Positions 46,493-56,500 of a stretch of 64,000 nt of DNA are shown one piece after another (the stretch's first letter is position 1; each line of letters starts with the position of its first letter). The stretch comes from Bifidobacterium lemurum (lineage in GTDB: Bacteria > Actinomycetota > Actinomycetes > Actinomycetales > Bifidobacteriaceae), in the NCBI RefSeq assembly GCF_014898175.1, contig NZ_CP062948.1, forward strand, positions 1,178,001-1,242,000, read 5' to 3'. Position numbers and translations under genes: made by a program. The notes under the pieces were generated by a model that saw only the letters and a program-made list of their open reading frames with translations, was not told the DNA's origin and did no database searches.

Positions 46493-46654
46493 CGAGGGTT
46501 GTTGGGAACCTATGCGTCGCGTGCAGGCTCAGGGCTTTCTTGGCGTGGCTCGTTTTAGCCTCCTCCGACATGCTTCGGGCGGATATGCCACGCCTCGCCA
46601 ACTCGTGGTAGACTATCTGCTTGTGCGCGGCCGCGCCTGCGGCTGGCGACATCT

Positions 46655-46728
46655 GCGGATGTAGTTCATCGGTAGAACGAAAGCTTCCCAAGCTTTAAAG
46701 GCGGGTTCGACTCCCGTCATCCGCTCCA
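46655..46728 (+). tRNA. tRNA-Gly (CCC)
   Basis: 74 nt including encoded CCA. Acceptor GCGGATG/CATCCGC, anticodon loop TTCCCAA giving CCC (reads GGG), T-arm GGGTTCGACTCCC, discriminator T. Confidence 0.95.
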
Positions 46729-46910
46729 TTTCGTATCGGCTTGATTCAGCCATTTCCAGAAACGCAACTGGCTTCTTTACATGAGCTCCGTACGCCATGC
46801 CGTTTCCAAGATGGATATGTAAGGCCGCGTGAGCATAAGCAAGCGTAAGCGTCGTGGCGATTGTCTAGCGTGCGTATAGGCAATTGTGGCAGCGCGACGA
46901 AGAGGACATC

Positions 46911-47957
46911 ATGGGCAAGGCGAATGAGTCAGGCAAGGCGAATGAGTCAGGAAAACCGGGCGAGTCGGGTGCGCTGGGCGAGCTGGCGAACGGCCGTAGT
47001 CATGTGATTTCCTCGCGGGCGACCGCGGTGGGGCTGTTGGCGATCCTGCTGTGGAGCCTGATGGTCGCGCTGGTGCGCATCGTGACCGACGCCTTCGGCG
47101 CCACGCTCGGCACGGCGATGGTGTACACCACCGGCGTGGTGCTGCTCATGATCTTCCACCGCCCTGCTCCGCTCAAGGCCTATCCCAAGCGCTATCTGCT
47201 CGTCGGCGGCGCGCTGTTCGTGTTCTACGAGACGGCGATCTCCCTGTCCATCGGCCTGGCCTCCACCGCCACGCAATCCGTGGAGGTGAGCCTCGTCAAT
47301 TACCTGTGGCCCACGATGATGGTGCTGCTTGCCGCCGCGCTCGCCAAACCCCGCAGTCAGGACGAAAAACAGGACAACGGTGAACGCGACGGCAACCACG
47401 GCAGCGAACGCGCCACCAAACACGCGGTGTTGCGTGTGCTGCCGGGCGCGATCGTCGCCACTTGCGGCGTGGTGCTGTCCGTCGGTGGCAACAGCGGCCT
47501 CGACTGGCAGGTCGCCGCCGCCAACATCGCCTCGAATCCGCTGCCTTATCTGCTCGCCTTCGCGGGCGCGTTCGCCTGGGCCGTCTACGCCGTGATCACG
47601 CCCGTGCTGTCCGAAGGGCAGGACGGCACCTCCGTGTTCTTCCCCTGTGTGGCCGTGGTGTTGTGGGTCATCCACTTCGCCTCGGGCGAGGGACTGCCCG
47701 CCGCCATGCCGCAGGTCGGCTCCTGGCTGGCGGTGCCGGCCGCGGCCGCCGTGATCGCCGGCGGATACGCCTGCTGGGGATACGGCATTCTGCACGGCAG
47801 CCTGAGCAAACTCGCCGTGGCCTCCTACGCCACGCCGCTGCTCTCAGTGGCCGCCAGCGCCCTGCTGCTGGGATTGTCGCTATCCGTGCCGTTCTGGTGC
47901 GGCGCCGTGCTGGTGGTGGCCGGCTCGTTGCTCAACTGGCGAGCCAACCGCGGCTGA
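46911..47957 (+). CDS. DMT-family exporter, YddG-like (aromatic amino acids)
   Basis: 348 aa, ten membrane helices. AVGLLAILLWSLMVALVRIV at the first helix and SVEVSLVNYLWPTMMVLLAA match the YddG subgroup, exporters of aromatic and other amino acids. An unusual hydrophilic N-terminus repeats GKANES. GAGG is 6 nt before ATG 46911. A charged loop with QDEKQDNGERDGNHG sits mid-protein. Confidence 0.82.
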   Translation: MGKANESGKANESGKPGESGALGELANGRSHVISSRATAVGLLAILLWSLMVALVRIVTDAFGATLGTAMVYTTGVVLLMIFHRPAPLKAYPKRYLLVGGALFVFYETAISLSIGLASTATQSVEVSLVNYLWPTMMVLLAAALAKPRSQDEKQDNGERDGNHGSERATKHAVLRVLPGAIVATCGVVLSVGGNSGLDWQVAAANIASNPLPYLLAFAGAFAWAVYAVITPVLSEGQDGTSVFFPCVAVVLWVIHFASGEGLPAAMPQVGSWLAVPAAAAVIAGGYACWGYGILHGSLSKLAVASYATPLLSVAASALLLGLSLSVPFWCGAVLVVAGSLLNWRANRG

Positions 47958-48024
47958 CGCGATCGCCGCACTGTGTTGGTCGAGAACGTTCGTGTTGGCG
48001 ATGCCGTCTCCTTTCCTGGAGCAG

Positions 48025-48222
48025 CCTATCCGCGTTAGCGGTAGTGGAAATGAGTGTCTGCAAAGGTCGATCTGTGTTAGCGGTAGTGTCCTTTTGAGGT
48101 TATCTCGAGTATGACCGTTGAAATAACGGGCCGGATACTCGGTGTATCGCGTAAAAGCCCACTACCGCTAACGCAGATCGACCTTTGCAAGGTCCCAAAT
48201 CCACTACCGCTAACGCAGATGG
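48025..48222. repeat. 198-bp palindromic intergenic element, copy 2 (inverted)
   Basis: Four copies of the 19-mer (48028-48046, 48070-48088 forward with one change each; 48160-48178, 48202-48220 reversed). Its reverse complement aligns end to end with copy 1. Lies between the yddG-like gene and kdp; the remainder of 47958-48458 is promoter region. Confidence 0.9.
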
Positions 48223-48325
48223 ACTGGTTGGGCCGCCATAGTGGTTCGTGGCCTTTCCTCACCTGTCTGCCGTCTGACCGCCGTCTGACTGCCGCCTGCC
48301 CGTCGTGCGTCCCGTCCCGCCCCGC

Positions 48326-48439
48326 CGTTAGCAAACCGTTAGGGTTGTCTCCGCACCCGTATGGGTTCCGTTAGTTTCGCTCCACGTCCCGCGCTCCGCG
48401 CCTAGGCTGAAGGACGCAAACGCCCGATGGTCGGGCGTT
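48326..48439 (+). promoter_or_regulatory. kdp promoter region with KdpE-like direct repeats and leader hairpin
   Basis: CGTTAG occurs at 48326, 48337 (11 bp apart) and 48369 (about three helical turns later). TAGGCT (48403-48408) is the -10 candidate. The leader has a perfect 9-bp stem with 3-nt loop (48419-48439). Spacing fits OmpR-family binding, here KdpE. Confidence 0.5.
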
Positions 48440-48458
48440 CGACGGAATGGAGAGAACA

Positions 48459-48551
48459 ATGCCATGGTGGCTTGATGTGGCCTATGTGGTGGGCGTGGTC
48501 GCGCTGTTCGCCGCGCTGGATATGTTGGGCAAGGCGGTGGACCGGCTATGA
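48459..48551 (+). CDS. Small membrane protein preceding kdpF
   Basis: 30 aa: PWWLDVAYVVGVVALFAAL then a basic end (GKAVDRL). One hydrophobic helix. GGAG is about 8 nt before the ATG, and its stop overlaps the kdpF ATG (ATGA). Function unknown; its position suggests a part in assembly or stability of the Kdp complex. Confidence 0.7.
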   Translation: MPWWLDVAYVVGVVALFAALDMLGKAVDRL

Positions 48552-48643
48552 TCCTCACCGTATTCACCGTCGTGGGTGTGGTCGGGGGTGTGCTGGGCAT
48601 CGCCTACATGCTCTACGCCCTGTGCCGCCCGGAGCGGTTCTGA
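48548..48643 (+). CDS. kdpF: Potassium-transporting ATPase subunit KdpF
   Basis: 31 aa, one helix, ending YALCRPERF, the usual KdpF tail (PERF/AEAF). Stabilises the KdpABC complex in the membrane. Overlaps the preceding peptide by 4 nt; kdpA starts 13 bp later. Confidence 0.88.
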   Translation: MILTVFTVVGVVGGVLGIAYMLYALCRPERF

Positions 48644-48656
48644 AAGCGTGCCGACC

Positions 48657-50330
48657 ATGGTGATTGTGTACGCTCTGCTCGCCCTCGCGCTGGTCGTGGC
48701 GATTCTCGCCGCGCTCGCCAACCCGCTGGGCGACTATATCTTCCATGTCTTCACCGACGAGCGGGACCTGCGCCCCGAACGCGCGATCTACCGCATCATC
48801 GGCGTCGACCCCAAGAAAAGCCAAAACTGGAAGGCCTACCTGCGCGCCATCCTCGCGTTCTCGCTGTTGGGTCTGCTCGCGCTTTACGCCCTGCAACGCG
48901 TGCAGGCCTGGCTGCCGTATTCGCTCGGCAACGGCAACGTGCCCGCGCCGCTCGCGTTCAACACGGCCGTCTCCTTCGTTACCAACACAAACTGGCAGGC
49001 GTATTCGCCCGAGGCCACGCTGGGTTATGCGGTGCAGATCGCCGGTCTGACCGCCCAAAACCTCGTCTCCGCCGCGGTCGGCATTTGCGTGGCCGTCGCC
49101 CTGATGCGCGGCCTCGCCTGGCGCAAGGCCGCGGCCATCGGCAACTTCTGGGTGGACCTGACCCGCTGCGTGACGCGCGTATTGCTGCCGATCTGCGTGG
49201 TGATGGGCACAATCCTCATCGCGCTCGGCGTGGTGCAGAACCTCGCGGGATTCGTCGAAACCTCCACCGTCTCCGGCGCGACCCAGACGATTATGCAGGG
49301 CCCGGTCGCCAGCCAGGAGGTCATCAAGGAGCTCGGCACCAACGGCGGCGGATTCTTCAACGCGAACGCCGCCCACCCGTATGAGAACCCGAATATGTGG
49401 ACCAATCTGGTCGAAATCCTGCTCATGCTCGCGATTCCGGTCGCGCTGACCCGCACCTTCGGCCGCATGGTGGGCGACGTGCGCCAGGGAACCGCGCTGC
49501 TGTGCGCGATGACGGCCCTGTTCGCCGTGTCTCTCCTCGCGCTGGTGTGCTTCGAATCCTTCTCGGCCGACCCGCTCACGCTGCTGGCCGGCGGGTCGAT
49601 GGAAGGCAAGGAGACCCGCTTCGGCGTGGTGTGGTCCAGCCTGTTCTCCACCGTCTCGACCTCCACCTCCACGGGCGCGGTCAACGCCATGCACGACTCG
49701 TACACGGCGCTCGGCGGCATGATGCTGCTGTTCAATATGATGCTCGGCGAGGTGAGTCCCGGCGGCGTGGGTTCGGGCCTGTACGGCCTGCTGATGATGG
49801 CCGTCGTGGCCGTGTTCATCGCCGGCCTGATGGTGGGCCGCACGCCGGAGTACCTCGGCAAGAAGATCGGTCCGCGCGAGATGAAGATGGCCTCGCTGTA
49901 CTTCCTCGTCATGCCGGTGCTGGTGGTGACGGGCGTGGCTCTAAGCTTCGCCATCCCCGCCGTGCGCGAGTCGGTCGTCGGCTCTCTGGGTAACTCCGGC
50001 AACCACGGCTTCACCGAAGTGGTCTACGCCTTCACCTCCGCGGCCAACAACAACGGTTCCGCCTTCGCCGGCCTCGCCGCCGACACCCTCTGGTTCGACA
50101 CCGCGCTGGGTGTGGTGATGCTGCTCGGCAGATTCGTGCCGATCGTGCTGGTGGTCGCCCTGTCGGGTTCGCTCGCCCGCCAGGAGACCGTGCCGCGCAC
50201 CGCAGGCACGATGCGCACCGACAACGCCTTGTTCGTATTCCTCCTCGTGTTCGTGATCGTGATCGTTTCCGCGCTGACGTTCCTGCCCACGCTTGCGTTG
50301 GGCCCGTTGGCGGAAGGTTTGGTGATGTGA
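48657..50330 (+). CDS. kdpA: Potassium-transporting ATPase subunit KdpA
   Basis: 557 aa, ten helices, the K+-selective channel-like subunit. Selectivity-filter-like segments are visible ([50 protein letters not shown]). Start ATG 48657 gives the proper hydrophobic N-terminus; the longer frame upstream overlaps kdpF. Stop overlaps the kdpB ATG. Confidence 0.95.
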   Translation: MVIVYALLALALVVAILAALANPLGDYIFHVFTDERDLRPERAIYRIIGVDPKKSQNWKAYLRAILAFSLLGLLALYALQRVQAWLPYSLGNGNVPAPLAFNTAVSFVTNTNWQAYSPEATLGYAVQIAGLTAQNLVSAAVGICVAVALMRGLAWRKAAAIGNFWVDLTRCVTRVLLPICVVMGTILIALGVVQNLAGFVETSTVSGATQTIMQGPVASQEVIKELGTNGGGFFNANAAHPYENPNMWTNLVEILLMLAIPVALTRTFGRMVGDVRQGTALLCAMTALFAVSLLALVCFESFSADPLTLLAGGSMEGKETRFGVVWSSLFSTVSTSTSTGAVNAMHDSYTALGGMMLLFNMMLGEVSPGGVGSGLYGLLMMAVVAVFIAGLMVGRTPEYLGKKIGPREMKMASLYFLVMPVLVVTGVALSFAIPAVRESVVGSLGNSGNHGFTEVVYAFTSAANNNGSAFAGLAADTLWFDTALGVVMLLGRFVPIVLVVALSGSLARQETVPRTAGTMRTDNALFVFLLVFVIVIVSALTFLPTLALGPLAEGLVM

Positions 50331-52585
50331 TGTCATCCGCATATTCGATGGCCGGTGTCGGCTCCGTCGGTTCCGTCTGTTCCGCTGACTCCGCCGGTTT
50401 CGAGGACGCTCCCGCCCAAGGTTCCCCCGCCCAAGACGGTCCCGCTTCCACTCCCGCCGGCGACGGCGGGCCGGGCAAGCGCTCCGTCTCGTTCGGCGCC
50501 ATGCTGGCGGCCGCCCTGCCGGGCGCGCTGCGCAAATTCGACCCGCGCGCCATGTGGCACAATCCCGTGATGTTCATCGTCTGGGTGGGTGCCGCGTTCC
50601 TCACACTGGTCGGCATCGCGCAGATATTCGACATGGAGATGCGCCAGGGCGAGCCGATCTACTTCACCTGGCTCGTCGCGGCCTGTCTGTGGGCGACCGT
50701 CCTGTTCGCCAACCTCGCCGAATCCGTGGCCGAGGGCCGCGGCAAAGCGCAGGCGGACGCGCTGCGCAAAACCCGCACCACCACGCCAGCCCGCCGCGTC
50801 GTCGGCTACGACGAGACGGCCGATCCCGACGCGCGCGGTCCTGAACACGGCGAAGGCCCGTCATACATCGAGGAGATTCCGTCCTCCGACCTGCGGCTGG
50901 GCGACGTGGTCGTCGTCGCCGAAGGAGATCTGATCCCCGGCGACGGCGACATCATCTCCGGCATCGCCTCGGTGGACGAATCCGCCATCACCGGCGAATC
51001 CGCGCCCGTGATCCGCGAGTCGGGCGGCGACCGTTCGGCCGTCACCGGCGGCACGCGCGTGCTTTCCGACCGCATCGTCATGCGCATCACCCAAAAGCCA
51101 GGCGAATCCTTCGTCGACAAGATGATCGCGCTGGTCGAAGGCGCGAACCGGCAGAAAACCCCCAACGAGATCGCGCTCAACGTGCTGCTCAGCTCGCTGA
51201 CCATCATCTTCCTCGTCGTGGTGCTCAGCCTCAACGCGCAGGCCGGAGCGGTGGGCGCATCCGTCAGCCTGACCGTGCTGCTCGCCCTGCTGGTGTGCCT
51301 GATCCCGACCACCATCGGCGCGCTGCTGAGCGCCATCGGCATCGCCGGCATGGACCGGCTGGTGCAGCGCAACGTGCTCGCCACCTCCGGCCGCGCCATC
51401 GAGGCCGCCGGCGACGTGACCACCCTACTGCTCGACAAAACCGGCACCATCACCTACGGCAACCGCCAGGCCTCGGCCTTCCATCCGCTGCCGGGCGTGG
51501 AACAGAGCGCTCTCGTGCGTGCGGCCGCGTTGAGCTCGCTGGCCGACTCCACGCCCGAAGGCCAGTCCATTGTGGCGCTCGCCGAGCGCATGGGCGTGCA
51601 TGTCGGCGAGGTGCCCGGCGCGCAGCCGGTGGCGTTCACGGCCGAAACCCGCATGTCCGGACTGGATCTGCCGGGCGGCGAGCGCATCCGCAAGGGCGCG
51701 ACCTCCGCCATCGAGGCGTGGATCGCGGCTGAGGGCGCGACGGTCGAACAGGGCGTGATCGACGCGATGCGCGACCGGGTCGACGCGGTCTCCCGTCAGG
51801 GCGGCACCCCGCTGGTCGTGGCCGAACAGGCCGCCGACCGTGCGATGCGCGTGCTCGGCGTCGTGCAGCTCAAGGACGTGGTCAAGGAAGGGCTGCGCGA
51901 ACGGTTCGACGACCTGCGCGCCATGGGCATCCGCACGGTGATGGTCACCGGCGACAACCCGTTGACCGCGAAGGCCATCGCTAAGGAGGCCGGCGTCGAC
52001 GATTTCATCGCCGAAGCCAAGCCGGAGGACAAACTCGCCTATATCAAGGCGGAGCAGGCCAAGGGGCAGCTAGTGGCGATGACCGGCGACGGCACCAACG
52101 ACGCGCCCGCGCTCGCCCAATCCGATGTGGGCGTGGCCATGAACTCCGGCACCTCCGCCGCGAAGGAGGCAGGCAATATGGTCGATCTCGACTCCGACCC
52201 GACCAAGCTCATCGACATCGTGCGCATCGGCAAGCAGCTGCTCATCACGCGCGGCGCGCTGACCACCTTCTCCATCGCCAACGACATCGCGAAATACTTC
52301 GCAATCATCCCGGCCATGTTCATGGACCGGTTCCCGGGGCTGTCGGCGCTGAACATCATGGGGCTGCATTCGTCGCTGTCCGCCGTGCTGTCCGCGGTGA
52401 TCTTCAACGCGGTCATCATCGTGGCGCTGATCCCGCTCGCGCTCAAAGGCGTGGACTATCGCGCCGAAAGCGGCGAGCGGCTGCTGGGGCGCAACCTCAA
52501 GGTCTATGGGTTGGGCGGCATCGTCGCGCCGTTCGTCGGCATCTGGGCCATCGACCTGTTCGTTCGTCTGATTCCCGGTCTGTGA
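50330..52585 (+). CDS. kdpB: Potassium-transporting ATPase ATP-binding subunit KdpB
   Basis: 751 aa, longer than the usual ~690 because of a ~55-residue Ser/Gly/Pro-rich N-terminal extension. P-type ATPase motifs: [13 protein letters not shown], phosphorylated Asp369 in [28 protein letters not shown]. Drives K+ uptake through KdpA. TGATG coupling with kdpA; a GTG at 50327 is the alternative start. Confidence 0.95.
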   Translation: MSSAYSMAGVGSVGSVCSADSAGFEDAPAQGSPAQDGPASTPAGDGGPGKRSVSFGAMLAAALPGALRKFDPRAMWHNPVMFIVWVGAAFLTLVGIAQIFDMEMRQGEPIYFTWLVAACLWATVLFANLAESVAEGRGKAQADALRKTRTTTPARRVVGYDETADPDARGPEHGEGPSYIEEIPSSDLRLGDVVVVAEGDLIPGDGDIISGIASVDESAITGESAPVIRESGGDRSAVTGGTRVLSDRIVMRITQKPGESFVDKMIALVEGANRQKTPNEIALNVLLSSLTIIFLVVVLSLNAQAGAVGASVSLTVLLALLVCLIPTTIGALLSAIGIAGMDRLVQRNVLATSGRAIEAAGDVTTLLLDKTGTITYGNRQASAFHPLPGVEQSALVRAAALSSLADSTPEGQSIVALAERMGVHVGEVPGAQPVAFTAETRMSGLDLPGGERIRKGATSAIEAWIAAEGATVEQGVIDAMRDRVDAVSRQGGTPLVVAEQAADRAMRVLGVVQLKDVVKEGLRERFDDLRAMGIRTVMVTGDNPLTAKAIAKEAGVDDFIAEAKPEDKLAYIKAEQAKGQLVAMTGDGTNDAPALAQSDVGVAMNSGTSAAKEAGNMVDLDSDPTKLIDIVRIGKQLLITRGALTTFSIANDIAKYFAIIPAMFMDRFPGLSALNIMGLHSSLSAVLSAVIFNAVIIVALIPLALKGVDYRAESGERLLGRNLKVYGLGGIVAPFVGIWAIDLFVRLIPGL

Positions 52586-52615
52586 GACCGGCGTTTTTGG
52601 AAAGGAAACACTGAT

Positions 52616-53224
52616 ATGAAGAACGCGCTGGCGCTGCGTATGCGCACCTGTTGGGCGGGATTCAAGGCGGTGGTCGTGTTCACCGCGATCGCGATCGCCT
52701 ACACGCTGATGATGGTCGGCATCGGCCAGCTGGGATTCCCATCCCAAGCCAACGGCTCGATGATCGCCAACGGCGAGGGCGAGGTGGTCGGCTCGTCGCT
52801 GATCGGACAGCCCTTCACCGACGCGAACGGCCGCGCGCTGCCCCAATACTTCCAGTCGCGCCCCTCCGCGGCCGGCGACGGCTACGACGCGTCCGCCTCC
52901 GGCGCGACCAATAAGGGGCATCAGGACGAGGAGCTTATCGCCTCCGTCGAGGAGCGGCGCGCCGCCATCGCCGAACGTGAGGGCGTGGACGTCGACGACG
53001 TGCCGGCCGACGCCGTCACCGCCTCGGCCTCCGGACTCGACCCGCATATCAGCCCCGAATACGCGGCCATCCAAGTGGAGCGCGTGGCCGAGGCGCGCGG
53101 GCTGGGCGTGGGCCAGGTGGAGGAATTGGTTCGGCTGAACACCACCGGCCGCGGTCTGGGATTCATTGGCGAGCCGGTGGTGAACGTGGTCACCCTCAAC
53201 CTCGCGCTCGACGAGCTGGCGTAA
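52616..53224 (+). CDS. kdpC: Potassium-transporting ATPase subunit KdpC
   Basis: 202 aa. One N-terminal helix (about 14-36), GSSLIGQPF and YFQSRPSAAG motifs, C-terminal SASGLDPHISPEYAAIQVERVA and LGFIGEPVVNVVTLNLALD. Chaperone-like subunit of the complex. GGAAAGGA is ~10 nt before the ATG. Confidence 0.95.
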   Translation: MKNALALRMRTCWAGFKAVVVFTAIAIAYTLMMVGIGQLGFPSQANGSMIANGEGEVVGSSLIGQPFTDANGRALPQYFQSRPSAAGDGYDASASGATNKGHQDEELIASVEERRAAIAEREGVDVDDVPADAVTASASGLDPHISPEYAAIQVERVAEARGLGVGQVEELVRLNTTGRGLGFIGEPVVNVVTLNLALDELA

Positions 53225-53239
53225 TACCCCACGCTCCAC

Positions 53240-53433
53240 CATCGCGCGGCCCATGGTGCGGTCCATCGTGCGGTGGTGCCCATCGTGCGGTACTTTCCAT
53301 GGTGCGGTGCCTCGAAAACGTTGGAATTCCAACCCACCGCACGATGTAGGCGCCGCACGATGGGCACTACCGCACCATGTGCCGCACGATGGCGCGGTGT
53401 TGCGCGAGAAGTTGCACCATGTACCGCACGATG
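53240..53433. repeat. Inverted arrays of an 11-mer around a perfect 14-bp dyad, upstream of kdpD
   Basis: CATSGTGCGGT occurs forward at 53252, 53264, 53281 and 53298 (a degenerate one at 53240), and reversed at 53336, 53352, 53369, 53381 and 53423. The centre is GTTGGAATTCCAAC (53320-53333). It fills the gap between kdpC and kdpD. Confidence 0.85.
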
Positions 53434-53511
53434 GGCGGTGCCGTGCGGAATAGCGCGCCGTGCGATGCGGTACAGTCGGGGAAGATATGAACGAGTGAGG
53501 CGGACGGGACG

Positions 53512-56500
53512 ATGGCGAACACACGGGGATCGTTGCGGGTGCTGCTGGGCGCGGCGCCCGGCGTGGGCAAAACCTACGCGATGCTGCAGGAGGGGCGGCG
53601 ACTGCGCGACGAAGGCAAGGACGTGGTCATCGCCCTGTTGGAAACGCATGGGCGGCGAGCCACCGCGCAGGCCTCCGAAGGACTCGAGCAGGTGCCTCGC
53701 CGCCGCGTGCGATACCGCGGCATGTGGCTCGACGAGATGGACCTGTTCAAAGTCGTCGAACGCGCCCCTCAAGTGGCGCTGGTCGACGAATTCGCCCACA
53801 GCAACGCGCCCGGCTCCGTGCACGCCAAACGCTGGCAGGACGTGGAGGATCTGCTCGACGCGGGCATCGACGTGATCACCACCATCAACGTGCAGCATAT
53901 CGAATCGCTGAACGACGTGGTGCGCGGCATCACCGGCAGCGAACAGCGTGAGACGGTGCCCGACAAAGTGCTGCGCTCCGCCACGCAGATCGAGCTGGTG
54001 GATCTGCCTCCTGAGGGCCTGCGCGAGCGGCTTTCCGCCGGGCTGGTGTATCAGCCGGACCGGGTGGACGCCGCCTTGTCCAACTATTTCCGCCTCGGCA
54101 ACCTCACGGCCCTGCGCGAGCTGGCGCTGCTGTGGCTGGCCGGGCGTGTGGACGAGGCGCTCAAAGCCTACCGCAGCGAGCATCACATCAGCGCCAAGTG
54201 GGAGACGCGCGAACGCGTGGTCGTCGCTTTGTCGGGCGGCCCTGAAGGGGAGCAGCTGCTGCGCCGCGGCGCGCGCGTGGCCCGGGCGTCCGGCGGCGGC
54301 GACCTTATGGCCGTGCATGTGACCAGCGAGGACGGGCTGTGCGGCTCCGACCCCGTTCTGCTGGAGCAACAACGCGACCTGGTGGAACAGCTGGGCGGCT
54401 CCTACCATCAGATCACCGGCGAAAGCATCGCCGACTCGCTGCTGCAATTCGCGCGCGCCAACAACGCCACGCAGATCATCGTCGGCGTCTCGCGCCGCTC
54501 CGCGATCTCCCGCTGGCTGGGTCGCCCCTCCTCTACCAACGAGATCATCTCCAAATCAGGCGATATCGATGTGCATGTGGTCACCCACGCCTTCGCGCAC
54601 CGGCGGATGCTGGCTCGTCTGCGTCTGCCGCGCCGCCGCCGCACGATGACCACGCCCCGCATCGCGTTGGGATTCCTGTTCGCCTGCCTTGCCGTGCCGG
54701 CGGTGGCGATGCTGTTGGCGCTGGCTTCCGATCCTCTGTTCGCCGCGCGTGACGCGCTGGTGCTGCAGCTGATCGTGGTCGCGTCCGCGCTGATCGGCGG
54801 CGTCGCGCCCGCGACCATGGCCGCCGTGCTCTCCGGTTTGGCGCTCGATTATCTGTACGTCGCGCCGACCGGCAGCCTGCATATGCCACACTGGCAGGAT
54901 TGGCTGACCATGCTGCTGTACGTGGCGGTGGGCGTGATCGTCTCGTTCGTCGTGGACCGTGCCGGCGAACGGGCGCGGCAGGCGCAGCGCGCGTCCGCCG
55001 AATCGGAGATGCTGGCCGCCATCTCCGGTGCCGTACTGCGCAGCGGCGATCCGCTGGAGGCGATTGTGTCGCGCACGCGCGAGGCGTTCGGATTCACCTG
55101 CGTGCGTGTAGTGAAGGACGGCGAGGTGCTGGCATCGGACGGCGACGAATCGGACGGCGGTGAATCGGACGTGGACGCGAGGTCCGTCCGCGGCGAAACC
55201 GACCCGGGCGAGAAGGGTGCGGAGCGAGACGGCCGGACTGGGTTGGGTCTCTTCGGAGCGGATCGGGTTGGACTTGGCCCGGATGGAGCTGGTCCCGCCA
55301 GAAGGCCCCCGGACGGAAGCGGGATGTCTGCGGCGTCGGCGATGACCCCGTCCTCCGGCACCATCGCCATCGGCGATGACGGTGTGACGCTGGAACTGTA
55401 CGGGCACCCCATCGAAGCCAGCGACCAACGGCTGCTGATGGCGGTCGCCTCGCAGATCCTCACGGTGCTTGAACACAACGTGCTGGCCCAAAAAGCGCAG
55501 GAGGTCGAGCCTCTGGCCGCGGCGGAGAAGATGCGCACGGCCCTGCTCAACGCGGTGAGCCACGACCTGCGCCGTCCGCTGGCCTCGGCCACCGCGGCGG
55601 TGTCCGGACTGCGACGCATGGGCGACACGATGAGCGGGGAGGACCGCGACGAGCTGTTGGCGGTGGCGGACGAATCGTTGGGACAGCTGACCAAACTGGT
55701 CACGGATCTGCTGGACGTCTCACGCATCCGCGAGGGCGCGCTGCCGCTGGCGATGGTCGCCTCGGACGTGGGCGCGGCCATCGTGCCCGTGCTCGACGAG
55801 CGGCATATCGGGCCCGGCAAGGTGGATCTCGACCTCGACCCGCAACTGCCGCTGGTGATGGCCGATCCGCCGCTGCTGAAACGGGCGCTGGCCAACGTGG
55901 TGGAGAACGCGATGCGGTTCACGCCCGAGGATGGGCGCATCCACATCTCGGCATCCGCGTTCAACGGCATGGTGGAGATCCGCGTGGCCGACCGCGGGCC
56001 GGGCGTGCCCGACGAGCGCAAGGCCGACATCTTCGTGCCCTTCCATCGGCTGGGCGATACCGACAACACCACCGGGTTGGGATTGGGGATGGCGCTGTCG
56101 AAGGGTTTCGTCGAATCGATGGGCGGTTCTATCGAGGCGGAGGACACTCCGGGCGGTGGACTGACCATGGTGGTCGGCCTGCATGCGGCCGATCCCGCGC
56201 TGCGGCTGGGGCAGCCCATCCCGACGGCCGACATCCCCGCCTCGGCGGAGCGGGTCGAGGCCGCGACTTTGGCCGTGTCGGGCATGGTGTCCGATGTGAT
56301 GCTGCCATTGCGCGGCGAGGCTTCGGCCGATGTGCTCGAAGGGCTGATGGGACGTGCGCTGAATGGGGCGGGCGGTCGTCCGGACGCGTCGGGTGGTCAT
56401 AAGGACGTTACGGGCGGTCGTCCGGACGCGTCGGGTGGTCGCCCAGATGGGTCGGGTGGTCGCCCGGAAACTACGGGCGGTTATGAGGACGTTACGGGCG

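Noticed and set aside
46189-46611. 140-codon frame before tRNA-Gly
   Set aside because: It runs through the 62-bp tandem repeat and has no recognisable protein features.
48400-48458. c-di-AMP (ydaO) riboswitch before kdp
   Set aside because: The leader is far too short and contains only one simple hairpin.
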